From positions 1-64,000 of the forward strand of contig JACKBJ010000006.1 in assembly GCA_020634625.1 (NCBI GenBank): a stretch of DNA of 64,000 nt, given 5' to 3'. The DNA is from Caldilineae bacterium (GTDB taxonomy: Bacteria > Chloroflexota > Anaerolineae > Epilineales > Epilineaceae). The notes below the pieces were generated by a model. That model ran no database searches. It was not told where the DNA came from and saw only the letters and a list, made by a program, of their open reading frames with translations. Below, in pieces: positions 10,825-18,398 of this stretch. The position numbers and the translations under genes are program-made. Positions within the stretch are counted from its first letter, which is position 1, and the number at the start of each line of letters is the position of its first letter.

Positions 10825-10980
10825 GCGATTTCGCGGGCGGGCGCGTTAGCTTTGTGTAAGAGCGGCGCGCGCTCCGGCGCGGGAGATCTGGGCGTAACGC
10901 CCGGCGCGCGCGAGCGTCCTAACTGCATACCTCAGCCTCCGCGCCCGAAGGGCGCCCAGTCCGGAGCCCAGGGCCTCATC

Positions 10981-13515
10981 GTGATCGAGCCGCCCAGCCC
11001 ACAGCCGATTGCCCCAGCGGCCGATCCCCGCTGGGCCCGGCGACACGCGCAACTGCTCCTGGCCCTGGCCCTGCTGGCCGGGCTGGGGCTCGCCTCGGCC
11101 CTGCGCGGGCCGGGCCTCGCGCCGGTGCCGCCGGTGCATGCCCAGGCCTGCCCGCCGCGCTGCCCGACGCCGATCATCACCCCGGCCTGGCACCTGCACA
11201 TGTGCGACGTGCCCTACCAGGAGCAGCTGGACGACAACCGCTGCATGATCGGGCCGGGCATCACCGAGTTTCCGGCCGGCACCAACGAGGTCTACGTCAT
11301 CTACTGCCACCAGCTGACCGATACGGTGGTGCTGCAGATCCACGACTCGGGCGGCGGGCTGCAATGGGTCAACCACCCGGATGGCATCACCTACAGCGGC
11401 GTGGGCTGCGAGAGCCAGCCTTTCTCGCGGCCCAACGGCATCCCGGCCGGCGGCAGCCCCTTCCGCACCTCGGCCTACTGGCCCGAAGGGCCCTTCACCG
11501 GCATCGGCGCCGGCATCGAGTGGTACATCGGCCTCTTCGTCAGCTTCGATGCCGAGAACTACTACGGCAACGACGCCCAGGCGATCATCACCGCCCGTGA
11601 CCCGGGCGCCAACACCAATCCCTTCGAGACCGATCGAATCCGCGTGCGCGTCACTTCGACCAGCGACCCGACCGGCATCGAGATCGAGCTGGTCGAGAAG
11701 GCCTTCGGCTTCTCGGTCTTCGAGAGCCAGACGCCGCTGACCTTCTCGCAGCTGCGCAGCGATCCGGCCCGCAACGTGATCAAGGTCGCCAACCGCGACA
11801 CGATCCGGGTCGAGTACTGCCCGCGCGACTGCCGCACGCCTTACTTCGACACGTCGACCTGGTACAACCTGGTGGCGACCATCACGCCGACGCCCTTGCC
11901 GACCTGGTCCGGCCCGGCGCCGACGGCCACCGCCACCCCGCCGCCCGACCTCCAGGTGGCCTACATCAGCTTGCGGCCGGCGCCGGCCGACGTGGGCTAC
12001 GTGCCCCAGGTCTCGAACAACAAGGATCGTCCGAACCACCTGGGCTACCCGACCCTCTACGCCGGCATGTGGACCCGCGGCACCAACATCCATCACGGCA
12101 TGGTCCAGTTCGACCTCTCGCCGCTGCCGGAGGGCGCCCGGCTCATCGAGGGCCGGCTCGAGCTGGTCGGCCGGGAGTCGCGTTTCACCGAGCCGGGCAC
12201 CTGGTCGGTCGGCCTGCTGGACGCCAGCATCGACCTGGGCTGGCGCGATGCCAGCTTCGTCACCGTGCACGACACGCCGCTGATCGCGTCGGTCGGCGCG
12301 CCGATCGACTTCGCGGACCTGGCGGTGGGCCGGCGCAACGCCTTCGGCCTGGGCGCGGTGGCCATCGCCGGCTTGAACAGCCGCCTCGGCGGCACGCGCC
12401 GGGCCAGCTTCCGGGTCGACGGGCCGGTCGGCGAGGACAACAACCTCTTCGCCTGGGAGTCGGGCGTCGACGTCTACAACCGCGCGCCCGAGCCGCCCGA
12501 TCCGGCCCTCGGCCCGGTCCTGCACCTGGCCTACAGCCTGCCGCGGCCCGAGACGGCCACCCCCGACGGACCGCCCAGCGCGACGCCCGAGGGCACCGTC
12601 GCGGTCACCCAGACCGCCAGCCCGACGCCGACGGGGCCGACCGCCCCTCCCAGCCCGACCCGCGGGACCGCGACGGCCAGCCCCACGCCGCCGGAGTCCG
12701 CCACGTCGACGCCGAGCCCCAGCCCGGAGGCTCCGGCGACCGCCAGCGCCAGCCCGACCGCCAGCGGCCCGGCCGATCAGCGCCAGGTCTGCGTGGTGGC
12801 CTACCGGGACGAGGACGGCGACGGTGCGCGGGACCCGGCCGAGCGCTTCCTGGCCGGCGTGACCCTGCGCCTGACCCATCTGCCCACGGGCGTCTTCGAC
12901 AGCTGGGTGACCGACGGCGCCAACCAGCCCGACCACTGTTGGAGCGGCCTGATCGACGGCGGCTACAGCCTCAAGCTGTTGGGCCTGCCGGCCGGCCTGG
13001 TGCCCAGCGGCCCGGCCGAGTACCAGCTCGAGGTTCCCTTTCCCGGTCCGCCGGCCTTGTACAGCTTCGGCGCCCGCGTGCCGCCGACCGTGACGCCGAC
13101 CGCGGCCGCCTCGCCCACCGCCGAGCCGACCGCGATTCCCAGCCTCACCCCGCAGCCGACGGTGAGCGGCCCGGCCGGGACCATCTGCATGCAGGTCTTC
13201 GACGACCGCGATCGGGATGGCGCGCGGGGACCCGGCGAGGCCCTGCTGCCCGATTTCGAGCTGCGGATCCTCGACCGGGATCGCCAGGCCCAGCGGGACT
13301 TGCGCTCGCTGGACGACCAGCCGGTCTGCAGCCGGCTGCCGGTCGGCGTCTACTATGCCCGCGTGCTCCCGAGGTCGGGCGGGAGCGCCGCGCCCGCCGA
13401 GTCCGCGGTGCTGCTCTCGGAGGGTGCCGAGCGGCTGCTGGAGTTCGCGTGGACCCGGCAGTCCGGCCGCGCTGCGCCGATCTACATCCCGGTCGTGGTC
13501 AGCGTCCGGCGCTGA
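10981..13515 (+). CDS. Secreted multidomain protein: jelly-roll plus two SdrD-like repeats
   Basis: An 844-residue secreted protein. A hydrophobic signal (LLLALALLAGLGLASALRG) precedes a Cys-containing N-terminal domain of unknown type. Residues about 324-520 are a jelly-roll domain (HHGMVQFDLSPLPEGA...) homologous to two copies in the protease at 18399. Ser/Thr/Pro linkers follow, then two SdrD_B-like modules (about 602-699, with YRDEDGDGARDPAE, and 733-833, with FDDRDRDGARGPGE). Their Asp-rich turns are likely Ca2+ sites. The chain ends PIYIPVVVSVRR, a hydrophobic C-terminal motif of the kind seen on many Chloroflexota exported proteins. The GTG at 10981 is the only start that leaves a normal signal peptide; its ribosome-binding site is weak. 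Probably a surface adhesin or structural protein, with no enzyme motif. Confidence 0.83.
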   Translation: MIEPPSPQPIAPAADPRWARRHAQLLLALALLAGLGLASALRGPGLAPVPPVHAQACPPRCPTPIITPAWHLHMCDVPYQEQLDDNRCMIGPGITEFPAGTNEVYVIYCHQLTDTVVLQIHDSGGGLQWVNHPDGITYSGVGCESQPFSRPNGIPAGGSPFRTSAYWPEGPFTGIGAGIEWYIGLFVSFDAENYYGNDAQAIITARDPGANTNPFETDRIRVRVTSTSDPTGIEIELVEKAFGFSVFESQTPLTFSQLRSDPARNVIKVANRDTIRVEYCPRDCRTPYFDTSTWYNLVATITPTPLPTWSGPAPTATATPPPDLQVAYISLRPAPADVGYVPQVSNNKDRPNHLGYPTLYAGMWTRGTNIHHGMVQFDLSPLPEGARLIEGRLELVGRESRFTEPGTWSVGLLDASIDLGWRDASFVTVHDTPLIASVGAPIDFADLAVGRRNAFGLGAVAIAGLNSRLGGTRRASFRVDGPVGEDNNLFAWESGVDVYNRAPEPPDPALGPVLHLAYSLPRPETATPDGPPSATPEGTVAVTQTASPTPTGPTAPPSPTRGTATASPTPPESATSTPSPSPEAPATASASPTASGPADQRQVCVVAYRDEDGDGARDPAERFLAGVTLRLTHLPTGVFDSWVTDGANQPDHCWSGLIDGGYSLKLLGLPAGLVPSGPAEYQLEVPFPGPPALYSFGARVPPTVTPTAAASPTAEPTAIPSLTPQPTVSGPAGTICMQVFDDRDRDGARGPGEALLPDFELRILDRDRQAQRDLRSLDDQPVCSRLPVGVYYARVLPRSGGSAAPAESAVLLSEGAERLLEFAWTRQSGRAAPIYIPVVVSVRR

Positions 13516-13567
13516 ACCCCGCGGACGGGTCGGGCGCCGACGTCGGGCCGAGGCCGGCGCGACTTCC

Positions 13568-13596
13568 TTGTCGCCGGCCGGCCGGCGCTGTACCAT
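13568..13596 (+). promoter_or_regulatory. Promoter for the 13778 surface-protein cluster
   Basis: TTGTCG (13568-13573), a 17-nt spacer and TACCAT (13591-13596) lie just past the preceding gene. The predicted leader of about 175 nt to the ATG at 13778 is unusually long and has no obvious open frame of its own. Confidence 0.5.
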
Positions 13597-13777
13597 TCTT
13601 GATTGGCCTCGCCGCGCCGCTCACGCCCTGCTCAGCATGGCTTCATGGCCGGCTCAGTCCGTGGATCGACACTGTCCGGGTCCGGGCGCGCTTCTTGCGC
13701 GAGCGAGATTCCGGGTGAATCCCTTGAACACGAAGCGCGAAGCCAGATCGGCCCGCCGCGCGAGGAGACGAGAGCCG

Positions 13778-14437
13778 ATGTTGACGCGACTGACCCGATC
13801 GATCACCCCCTTGCTGCTGCTGGCCGCGCTGCCGGTCGGCGCGGTCTTTGCGCAGTCGAGCTCGAGCCCGGCCGGCAACCTGCGGCTGGTGGACGAGAGC
13901 AACGTGGAGCTCACGCGCGAACCCTCGGACCTCGCCGATCAGATCTACCGGGTTCCCGAAGGCACGAGCGCGTTGAACATCGCGTTCGACTTCAGCGGCA
14001 GCAGCCCGACCGCGATTCAGACGCGGGTGCTGGGCAACCTCGGCGCGACGCTCTATCAGGAATCCGAGACCTACGACGCGCCGGGCAGCCACGTGGTCAC
14101 CTTCGACAACAAGACGCCGCTCGAGGTGGGCGAGTACGTGGTCAACATCTACGTCGGCGACGACGTCTATCTGGCCGACAGCTTCCAGCTGCTGGTGGGC
14201 GACGAGGTCGTGCTGCCGACGCCGCAGGACGAGGGTCCGGCGATGGAGATCCCGACGCCGGAGCTGGGGGGCGCCGAAGCGGCCGCTCCGGCCGCGTCGG
14301 CGACCCTGGAGACGCCGACCGGTACGGGCGAGGCGCCGTCCGGCTCGCCGGCCCTGCTGGCGCTGGCCGGGCTCGGCATGGTCCTCCTCCTCGGCATCGT
14401 GCTCTGGGCCGGCCGGTCGGCCATGCGCCGCAGCTGA
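13778..14437 (+). CDS. Small membrane-anchored Ig-like surface protein (paralogue 1)
   Basis: A 219-residue protein of unknown function. It has a signal peptide (LLLLAALPVGAVFAQ), a single beta-sandwich-like domain (about 30-145), a Pro/Thr/Glu spacer, and a C-terminal transmembrane helix (LLALAGLGMVLLLGIVLWAG) followed by a basic tail. The central segment LGATLYQESETYDAPGSHVVTF corresponds in layout to segments in the next two proteins, so the three look like diverged tandem copies. The ATG at 13778 was chosen for GAGGAG 10 nt upstream; longer open frame upstream is the shadow of the preceding intergenic region. Likely displayed outside the membrane, tethered by its C-terminal helix. Confidence 0.8.
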   Translation: MLTRLTRSITPLLLLAALPVGAVFAQSSSSPAGNLRLVDESNVELTREPSDLADQIYRVPEGTSALNIAFDFSGSSPTAIQTRVLGNLGATLYQESETYDAPGSHVVTFDNKTPLEVGEYVVNIYVGDDVYLADSFQLLVGDEVVLPTPQDEGPAMEIPTPELGGAEAAAPAASATLETPTGTGEAPSGSPALLALAGLGMVLLLGIVLWAGRSAMRRS

Positions 14438-14519
14438 GCCGGACCCGATGCGCCGCCGCCAGCCGACCGACGATCCGAAAGCCGATTCGACCGACGACGA
14501 GACGCCAGGAGCAGCCACC

Positions 14520-15800
14520 GTGCCCACCTTTTCGCGTGCCCTGATCGCAGCCCTGCTTGCCGCGGTCCTAGCGACAGGCACGCTGTACGCCCAGGTCAAG
14601 GTCTCCGACCTCCGCATCGGGAGCTCCGACGAGGCCGCCGACGCAACCCCGAAGGACGAGACGGCCACCTTTCCAGCCTCGACCCAGCGGTTGAACGTCT
14701 TCTTCGACTACCGTGGCGCCGCGCGCCAGAAGATCGGTGTCGAGGTCTCGGCGCCGGGAGGCCTGACCGTCTTCGAGTCCAGCCAGGCCTACAGTGGTGA
14801 GGGTACCGCCCGGATCGAGGTCGGCGGCGTGGACATGTTCCGCAAGCTGGCCGACGAGTTGGTCGGGTATGCGCAGTCGACGGAGACCAGCGCCAAGGAT
14901 CTCGGTTCCGGCCGGGGCAGCTACAGCGTCTACCTGAGCACCTTGGAGTATGGCGCGCGGCTGCTGCGCGATACCCTGGGCATCATCGACACCTGGGACC
15001 TGCCCAGCGCCGCGAGCTCCGATCTCGAGGACCTGCAGTCGGCCGTCGACGAGATCGACGATCTGGTGGCGCAGGCCAAGAAGCTCGAGCAGGACGACAA
15101 GGCCGGCCGCGAGGCCCTGGCCGCGCTGATCGGCGACGAGGCCGGGTTGGCGGCGACCGCGGCCGAGGCGCTGCAGGCCTTCGGCGAGGACGTCACCGGT
15201 CTGGCCATCCCCGAGACCCAGGCCGATCGCGGCACCGCCTACCTCGTCCAGATCAGCGTCCAGGGCTCGCCGGCGATGAGCATGGAGTTCTGGGTCACCG
15301 ATGCGGCGTTGCCGGAGGCCACGGCCACCGAGCCGCCGCCGCCGACCCGCACCGCCGAGGAGCAGGCCACGCCGGATCGCACGACCGTCGCGGCCAGTCG
15401 CGCCACGCGCTCCGCCAGCTCCGCCGGCTCGGCCACCGCCGACCCCGGCATCGACCTGGCGGCCCGAACCGACGTCGAGTCCAACCCGACCGCCGCCGCC
15501 CGTGCCACGGACGTGGCGCAGCGGCTGGCCAGCGAGGCCCAGGTCGAGCAGACCCAGATCGCCGCCGCGCCCGCGGAGGTCGCACCGGGGCAGTCGAGCT
15601 CGGGGTCGACCCCGCTCGCGGGCGACGACCCGGCGTCGCCGGATGCCCTGCCGACCTGGACGCCCGTCGCGGGCGGTGCCTCTGGCGGCGCCGACGACGA
15701 GGCTTCCGCCGACGGCGGCGGGGGGCCGAACCTGGCCGTCCTCGGCCTCGGCATCCTGGCGCTCGCCGCCATCGCGCTCTGGCTCCGCCGCCGGGTCTAG
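14520..15800 (+). CDS. Membrane-anchored Ig-like surface protein (paralogue 2)
   Basis: A 426-residue protein of unknown function. The GTG start at 14520 is supported by AGGAG at 14507-14511 (8-nt gap) and by the clean signal peptide that begins there (RALIAALLAAVLATGTLYAQ); an upstream in-frame ATG at 14448 would place 24 polar residues before it. Residues about 45-115 hold the shared module (GVEVSAPGGLTVFESSQAYS). A helical, coiled-coil-like part (about 130-225) follows, then another strand-rich segment, a Thr/Ala/Pro linker and a C-terminal transmembrane helix (LAVLGLGILALAAIALWL) with a short Arg tail. It sits 82 nt after paralogue 1 with no terminator between and is probably cotranscribed. 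Confidence 0.8.
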   Translation: MPTFSRALIAALLAAVLATGTLYAQVKVSDLRIGSSDEAADATPKDETATFPASTQRLNVFFDYRGAARQKIGVEVSAPGGLTVFESSQAYSGEGTARIEVGGVDMFRKLADELVGYAQSTETSAKDLGSGRGSYSVYLSTLEYGARLLRDTLGIIDTWDLPSAASSDLEDLQSAVDEIDDLVAQAKKLEQDDKAGREALAALIGDEAGLAATAAEALQAFGEDVTGLAIPETQADRGTAYLVQISVQGSPAMSMEFWVTDAALPEATATEPPPPTRTAEEQATPDRTTVAASRATRSASSAGSATADPGIDLAARTDVESNPTAAARATDVAQRLASEAQVEQTQIAAAPAEVAPGQSSSGSTPLAGDDPASPDALPTWTPVAGGASGGADDEASADGGGGPNLAVLGLGILALAAIALWLRRRV

Positions 15801-15990
15801 AATCGTGGACTCCGCGTGGCATCGGCCCTCTCGGGCCGGTCGCCACGCTTCGGTCGATGGGCCGGGTCGCCTGCTCGCGGGCGGCTGGCCGCCGCGTTGA
15901 TTCGACTGCCCTCGAGGCAACCCAGCCCCAACCCGTTGTCGAGCCGCATCACCCCAGTCATCTCTGCAAAGAGGATCAAGGAGCGTTCAC

Positions 15991-17847
15991 ATGCACCGTT
16001 TCACCCCCGCGCTGCTGGCCGCCTTCGGGCTCATGCTCGCGCTGGCCGGCCTTGCCTTTGCCGACCCCGGCCCCAGCCGCACCGACGCGCCGGATCAGAA
16101 CCTGACGCTGGACCTGTACATGAGCGCCACCGACGGCGGCCCGCTGACGCGCGGCTTCGTCAGCACCACCAACCAGGTGCACGCCAACGTCGGCTATGCC
16201 GACGCCCGCGGGCAGCGCTACACCCTGCGCGTCAAGGACCTTTCGGGCATCACCGTCTTCAGCAAGGAGACCCCGGCCTTCAACGGCGCGGGCAGCTGGA
16301 GCACGGCCATCTCGATCACCGACTTCGTGGCGACCTATGCCGCGAACCTGGCCAGCGGCCAGACGACCTTGGACGAGTCGATGAGCGCCTTGGGCGACCA
16401 GTGCCAGGACATCCCGCCGGTGCCGGCCGTCTGGCCGCCCAGCGACCCCGGCGACGCCTATTCGAAGTGGCTCAAGGACACGCTCGACCGGCTCGAGAGC
16501 GCCCGCAGCAGCAGCCTCGAGATGACGCGCACGATTCAAGCCCTGGCCTCGTTGCCCGACGTGGCGGACGATGCCGGCCTGGCCGGCGGGCTGGCCAGCG
16601 CCCGCGATGGCCTGGCTGGCGCCGAGATGAAGCTCGGTGATGCGAAGCCGAAGCTGCGACCCGAGACGGGGCGGCCCGACCCGCAGGCCGGTTGCGCGCT
16701 GATCGGCGAGGCCCGCAGCAGCGCCGACGGCGCCAAGCTCGCCTTGACCGCGGCGGCGGCAAGCCTGGTCGGCGCCGACGTCAGCGGCTGGCGCCTGCCC
16801 CTGGTCGCCGGACGCTACGGCGATGGCGGCGAGTTCCTGGGTTGCCAGCAGTACGCCACCGATCTGGTGCAGATCGTCAACGACAATCCGGCCGACTCGC
16901 CGACCAAGGGCGTGGCCTGGACCGTGGGCGATGCCGGCGCGCCGGCGCTCATCTTCCCCAGCCCGGAGGAGGCCGATCGCAGCAGCGCCGGCCGTCTGAA
17001 CGTGACCTATGCCGGTGGCGCCGAGGCGATGTACGCCCAGTCGGTGCAGGTGCCGGGGCTCAACCGCGAGGCCATGATCGGCGCCTTCGTGACCGACGAG
17101 AAGTGCGTGCCGGTCGACGGCATGTCGGTCAGCTTCGCGGTCGATCCCGCCGAGGCGGGTACGATCGCGCAGGCGATGGTCACGCTCGAGCAGGGCGTGG
17201 CCGAGACGACGTTGACCAGCGGCAACATCGCGGCGCGGGCCAAGGTCAACGCCGTCATCGAGGGCGGGGCGACCGTCACCGGACGCGGCGACTTCAGCGT
17301 GATCGGCCCGGCCAGCACGGTCGAGTTCAAGGGCCTGCGCCGCAGCCGGCTCAACCGCGCGGCGCTGCAGGCCAAGGACCGCCGCATCTCGCTGTCGGTC
17401 TTCGCCACCGATGCCAACAACCAGCCCGTCGCCGACCTGACGGAGATGGTGGTCGAGGTGCGCAACGATCCGAACGACCCGGCCAGCCCGGGCGTGCTGG
17501 CCTTCGAGCGGGTGCGCCTGAACACGAACCAGCGCGAGGTGGTCGAGCTGGGCAAGCGGGCGGAGCTGGTCAGCTACAAGGGCTTCAGCACCTTCTTCCC
17601 CTGCGAGGCCGGCTATCGCTGCGAGAACCTCTACCTGATGGCCGGCAACGAGGCGGACGGACGCCTGACCCTGGTCGCGACGGTCGACGGCAAGTCGGAA
17701 GAGGCCCGGGTGGACATCGTCACGGAGCCGCAGATCTTCCTGCCCTTTCTCAGCAAGCAGTTCGACGTCTACGCTCCACCGACCTACATCACCATCCCGC
17801 CCGAGCCGCTGGCGACGCCCAGCACCGACGAGCTTCGGCGGCGCTAG
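15991..17847 (+). CDS. Large secreted surface protein (paralogue 3)
   Basis: A 618-residue exported protein of unknown function. AAGGAG lies 7 nt before the ATG. A signal peptide (LLAAFGLMLALAGLAFA) is followed by the module shared with the two upstream genes (RVKDLSGITVFSKETPAFN). Next comes a helical region with paired Cys, then beta-rich Ig-like segments around 330-560. The C-terminal part contains QIFLPFLSKQFDVYAPPTY, a hydrophobic motif similar to the 'xYLPL' tail signal of many Chloroflexota exported proteins. There is no C-terminal transmembrane helix, unlike its two neighbours, so this member may be released or held by other means. A strong intrinsic terminator at 17955 ends the cluster. 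Confidence 0.82.
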   Translation: MHRFTPALLAAFGLMLALAGLAFADPGPSRTDAPDQNLTLDLYMSATDGGPLTRGFVSTTNQVHANVGYADARGQRYTLRVKDLSGITVFSKETPAFNGAGSWSTAISITDFVATYAANLASGQTTLDESMSALGDQCQDIPPVPAVWPPSDPGDAYSKWLKDTLDRLESARSSSLEMTRTIQALASLPDVADDAGLAGGLASARDGLAGAEMKLGDAKPKLRPETGRPDPQAGCALIGEARSSADGAKLALTAAAASLVGADVSGWRLPLVAGRYGDGGEFLGCQQYATDLVQIVNDNPADSPTKGVAWTVGDAGAPALIFPSPEEADRSSAGRLNVTYAGGAEAMYAQSVQVPGLNREAMIGAFVTDEKCVPVDGMSVSFAVDPAEAGTIAQAMVTLEQGVAETTLTSGNIAARAKVNAVIEGGATVTGRGDFSVIGPASTVEFKGLRRSRLNRAALQAKDRRISLSVFATDANNQPVADLTEMVVEVRNDPNDPASPGVLAFERVRLNTNQREVVELGKRAELVSYKGFSTFFPCEAGYRCENLYLMAGNEADGRLTLVATVDGKSEEARVDIVTEPQIFLPFLSKQFDVYAPPTYITIPPEPLATPSTDELRRR

Positions 17848-17954
17848 GCGCGGGTAGCCGGTACCGTCTCGGCCGCATCGTTCGGCCGCGAGCCGCCGGC
17901 CGCTTCGGTGGCCGAAGCGGAAGCGGGTCGACGAAGCGGGACGGTCGAACCGGA

Positions 17955-17987
17955 GGGGGCATCCCAGGCGGGATGCCCCCTTCTTCT
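17955..17987 (+). terminator. Intrinsic terminator of the surface-protein cluster
   Basis: A perfect 11-bp stem (17955-17965 with 17970-17980), a 4-nt loop, then the T-rich run ttcttct. It is the best canonical rho-independent terminator in the window. Confidence 0.85.
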
Positions 17988-18174
17988 ATGGCTTCGAAGC
18001 CGCCGGGTTGGCGCGATCGGCCCGGCGGATCACGAAGGCGCCGAACTCGGGAAACTGCGAGACCGGCGCCTTGGTCGAACCGATCGCCCGTTCGAAGCTG
18101 TGGCCCGTCATCGAGACCGTGATGCGGCCATCGGCGCCGACCGTGCCCGTGACGATGTCGTGGTGGACGTCCAT
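17986..18174 (-). CDS. Possible small protein or gene remnant
   Basis: A 62-residue frame with the G+C-rich third positions of real genes. It contains a regular stretch (VTGTVGADGRITVSMTGHSF) and ends in ASKP. In the same frame the coding look continues about 17 codons upstream of the ATG to a TAG, so it may be the tail of a decayed gene and not an intact small gene. It has no signal peptide, no membrane segment, and no clear ribosome-binding site. I do not recognise the family. It lies in the 551-bp gap between two large surface genes. Confidence 0.35.
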   Translation of the reverse strand: MDVHHDIVTGTVGADGRITVSMTGHSFERAIGSTKAPVSQFPEFGAFVIRRADRANPAASKP

Positions 18175-18290
18175 GGCCGGGATCGGCTCGAAGCGGTCGC
18201 CGGGAAGCAGGCCGAAGCCGGGCTAGCCGCGGTGGGGGCCGGGCAAGCCGCGTGGGGCATGGAATCCTCTCGGTCCTGCGGCCGGAACGG

Positions 18291-18339
18291 CCGGAGCCCC
18301 CTTCGTGTACGCGGGTCGCGTCGACGAAGAGGGCTCCGG
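18291..18339. repeat. Long imperfect inverted repeat
   Basis: 18291-18306 pairs with 18324-18339 over 16 positions (9 bp, one mismatch, 6 bp), with a 17-nt loop. It lies downstream of the protease gene on the minus strand and may form a transcript-end structure. Confidence 0.6.
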
Positions 18340-18361
18340 TACCGAATCGGCGTTCGGATGC

Positions 18362-18382
18362 GGGCGGTCCCGGGGACCGCCC
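18362..18382 (-). terminator. Short hairpin after the protease gene
   Basis: A 9-bp stem (18362-18370 with 18374-18382) with a 3-nt loop starts 17 nt past the stop at 18399. There is no U-tract; together with the larger inverted repeat at 18291 it may end the protease transcript. Confidence 0.45.
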
Positions 18383-18398
18383 CGCGACGGGTGTGGGG

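Larger units (their letters stand above)
18175..18398. other. Gene-free spacer with inverted repeats
   Basis: Together with the small frame at 17986-18174 this fills the 551-bp gap 17848-18398. It contains two inverted repeats, listed separately at 18291 and 18362, and no further open frame with coding character. Confidence 0.4.

Noticed and set aside
14448..14519. ATG at 14448 as the start of paralogue 2.
   Set aside because: It would add 24 polar residues before a signal peptide and lacks a ribosome-binding site, whereas the GTG at 14520 has AGGAG at the right distance.
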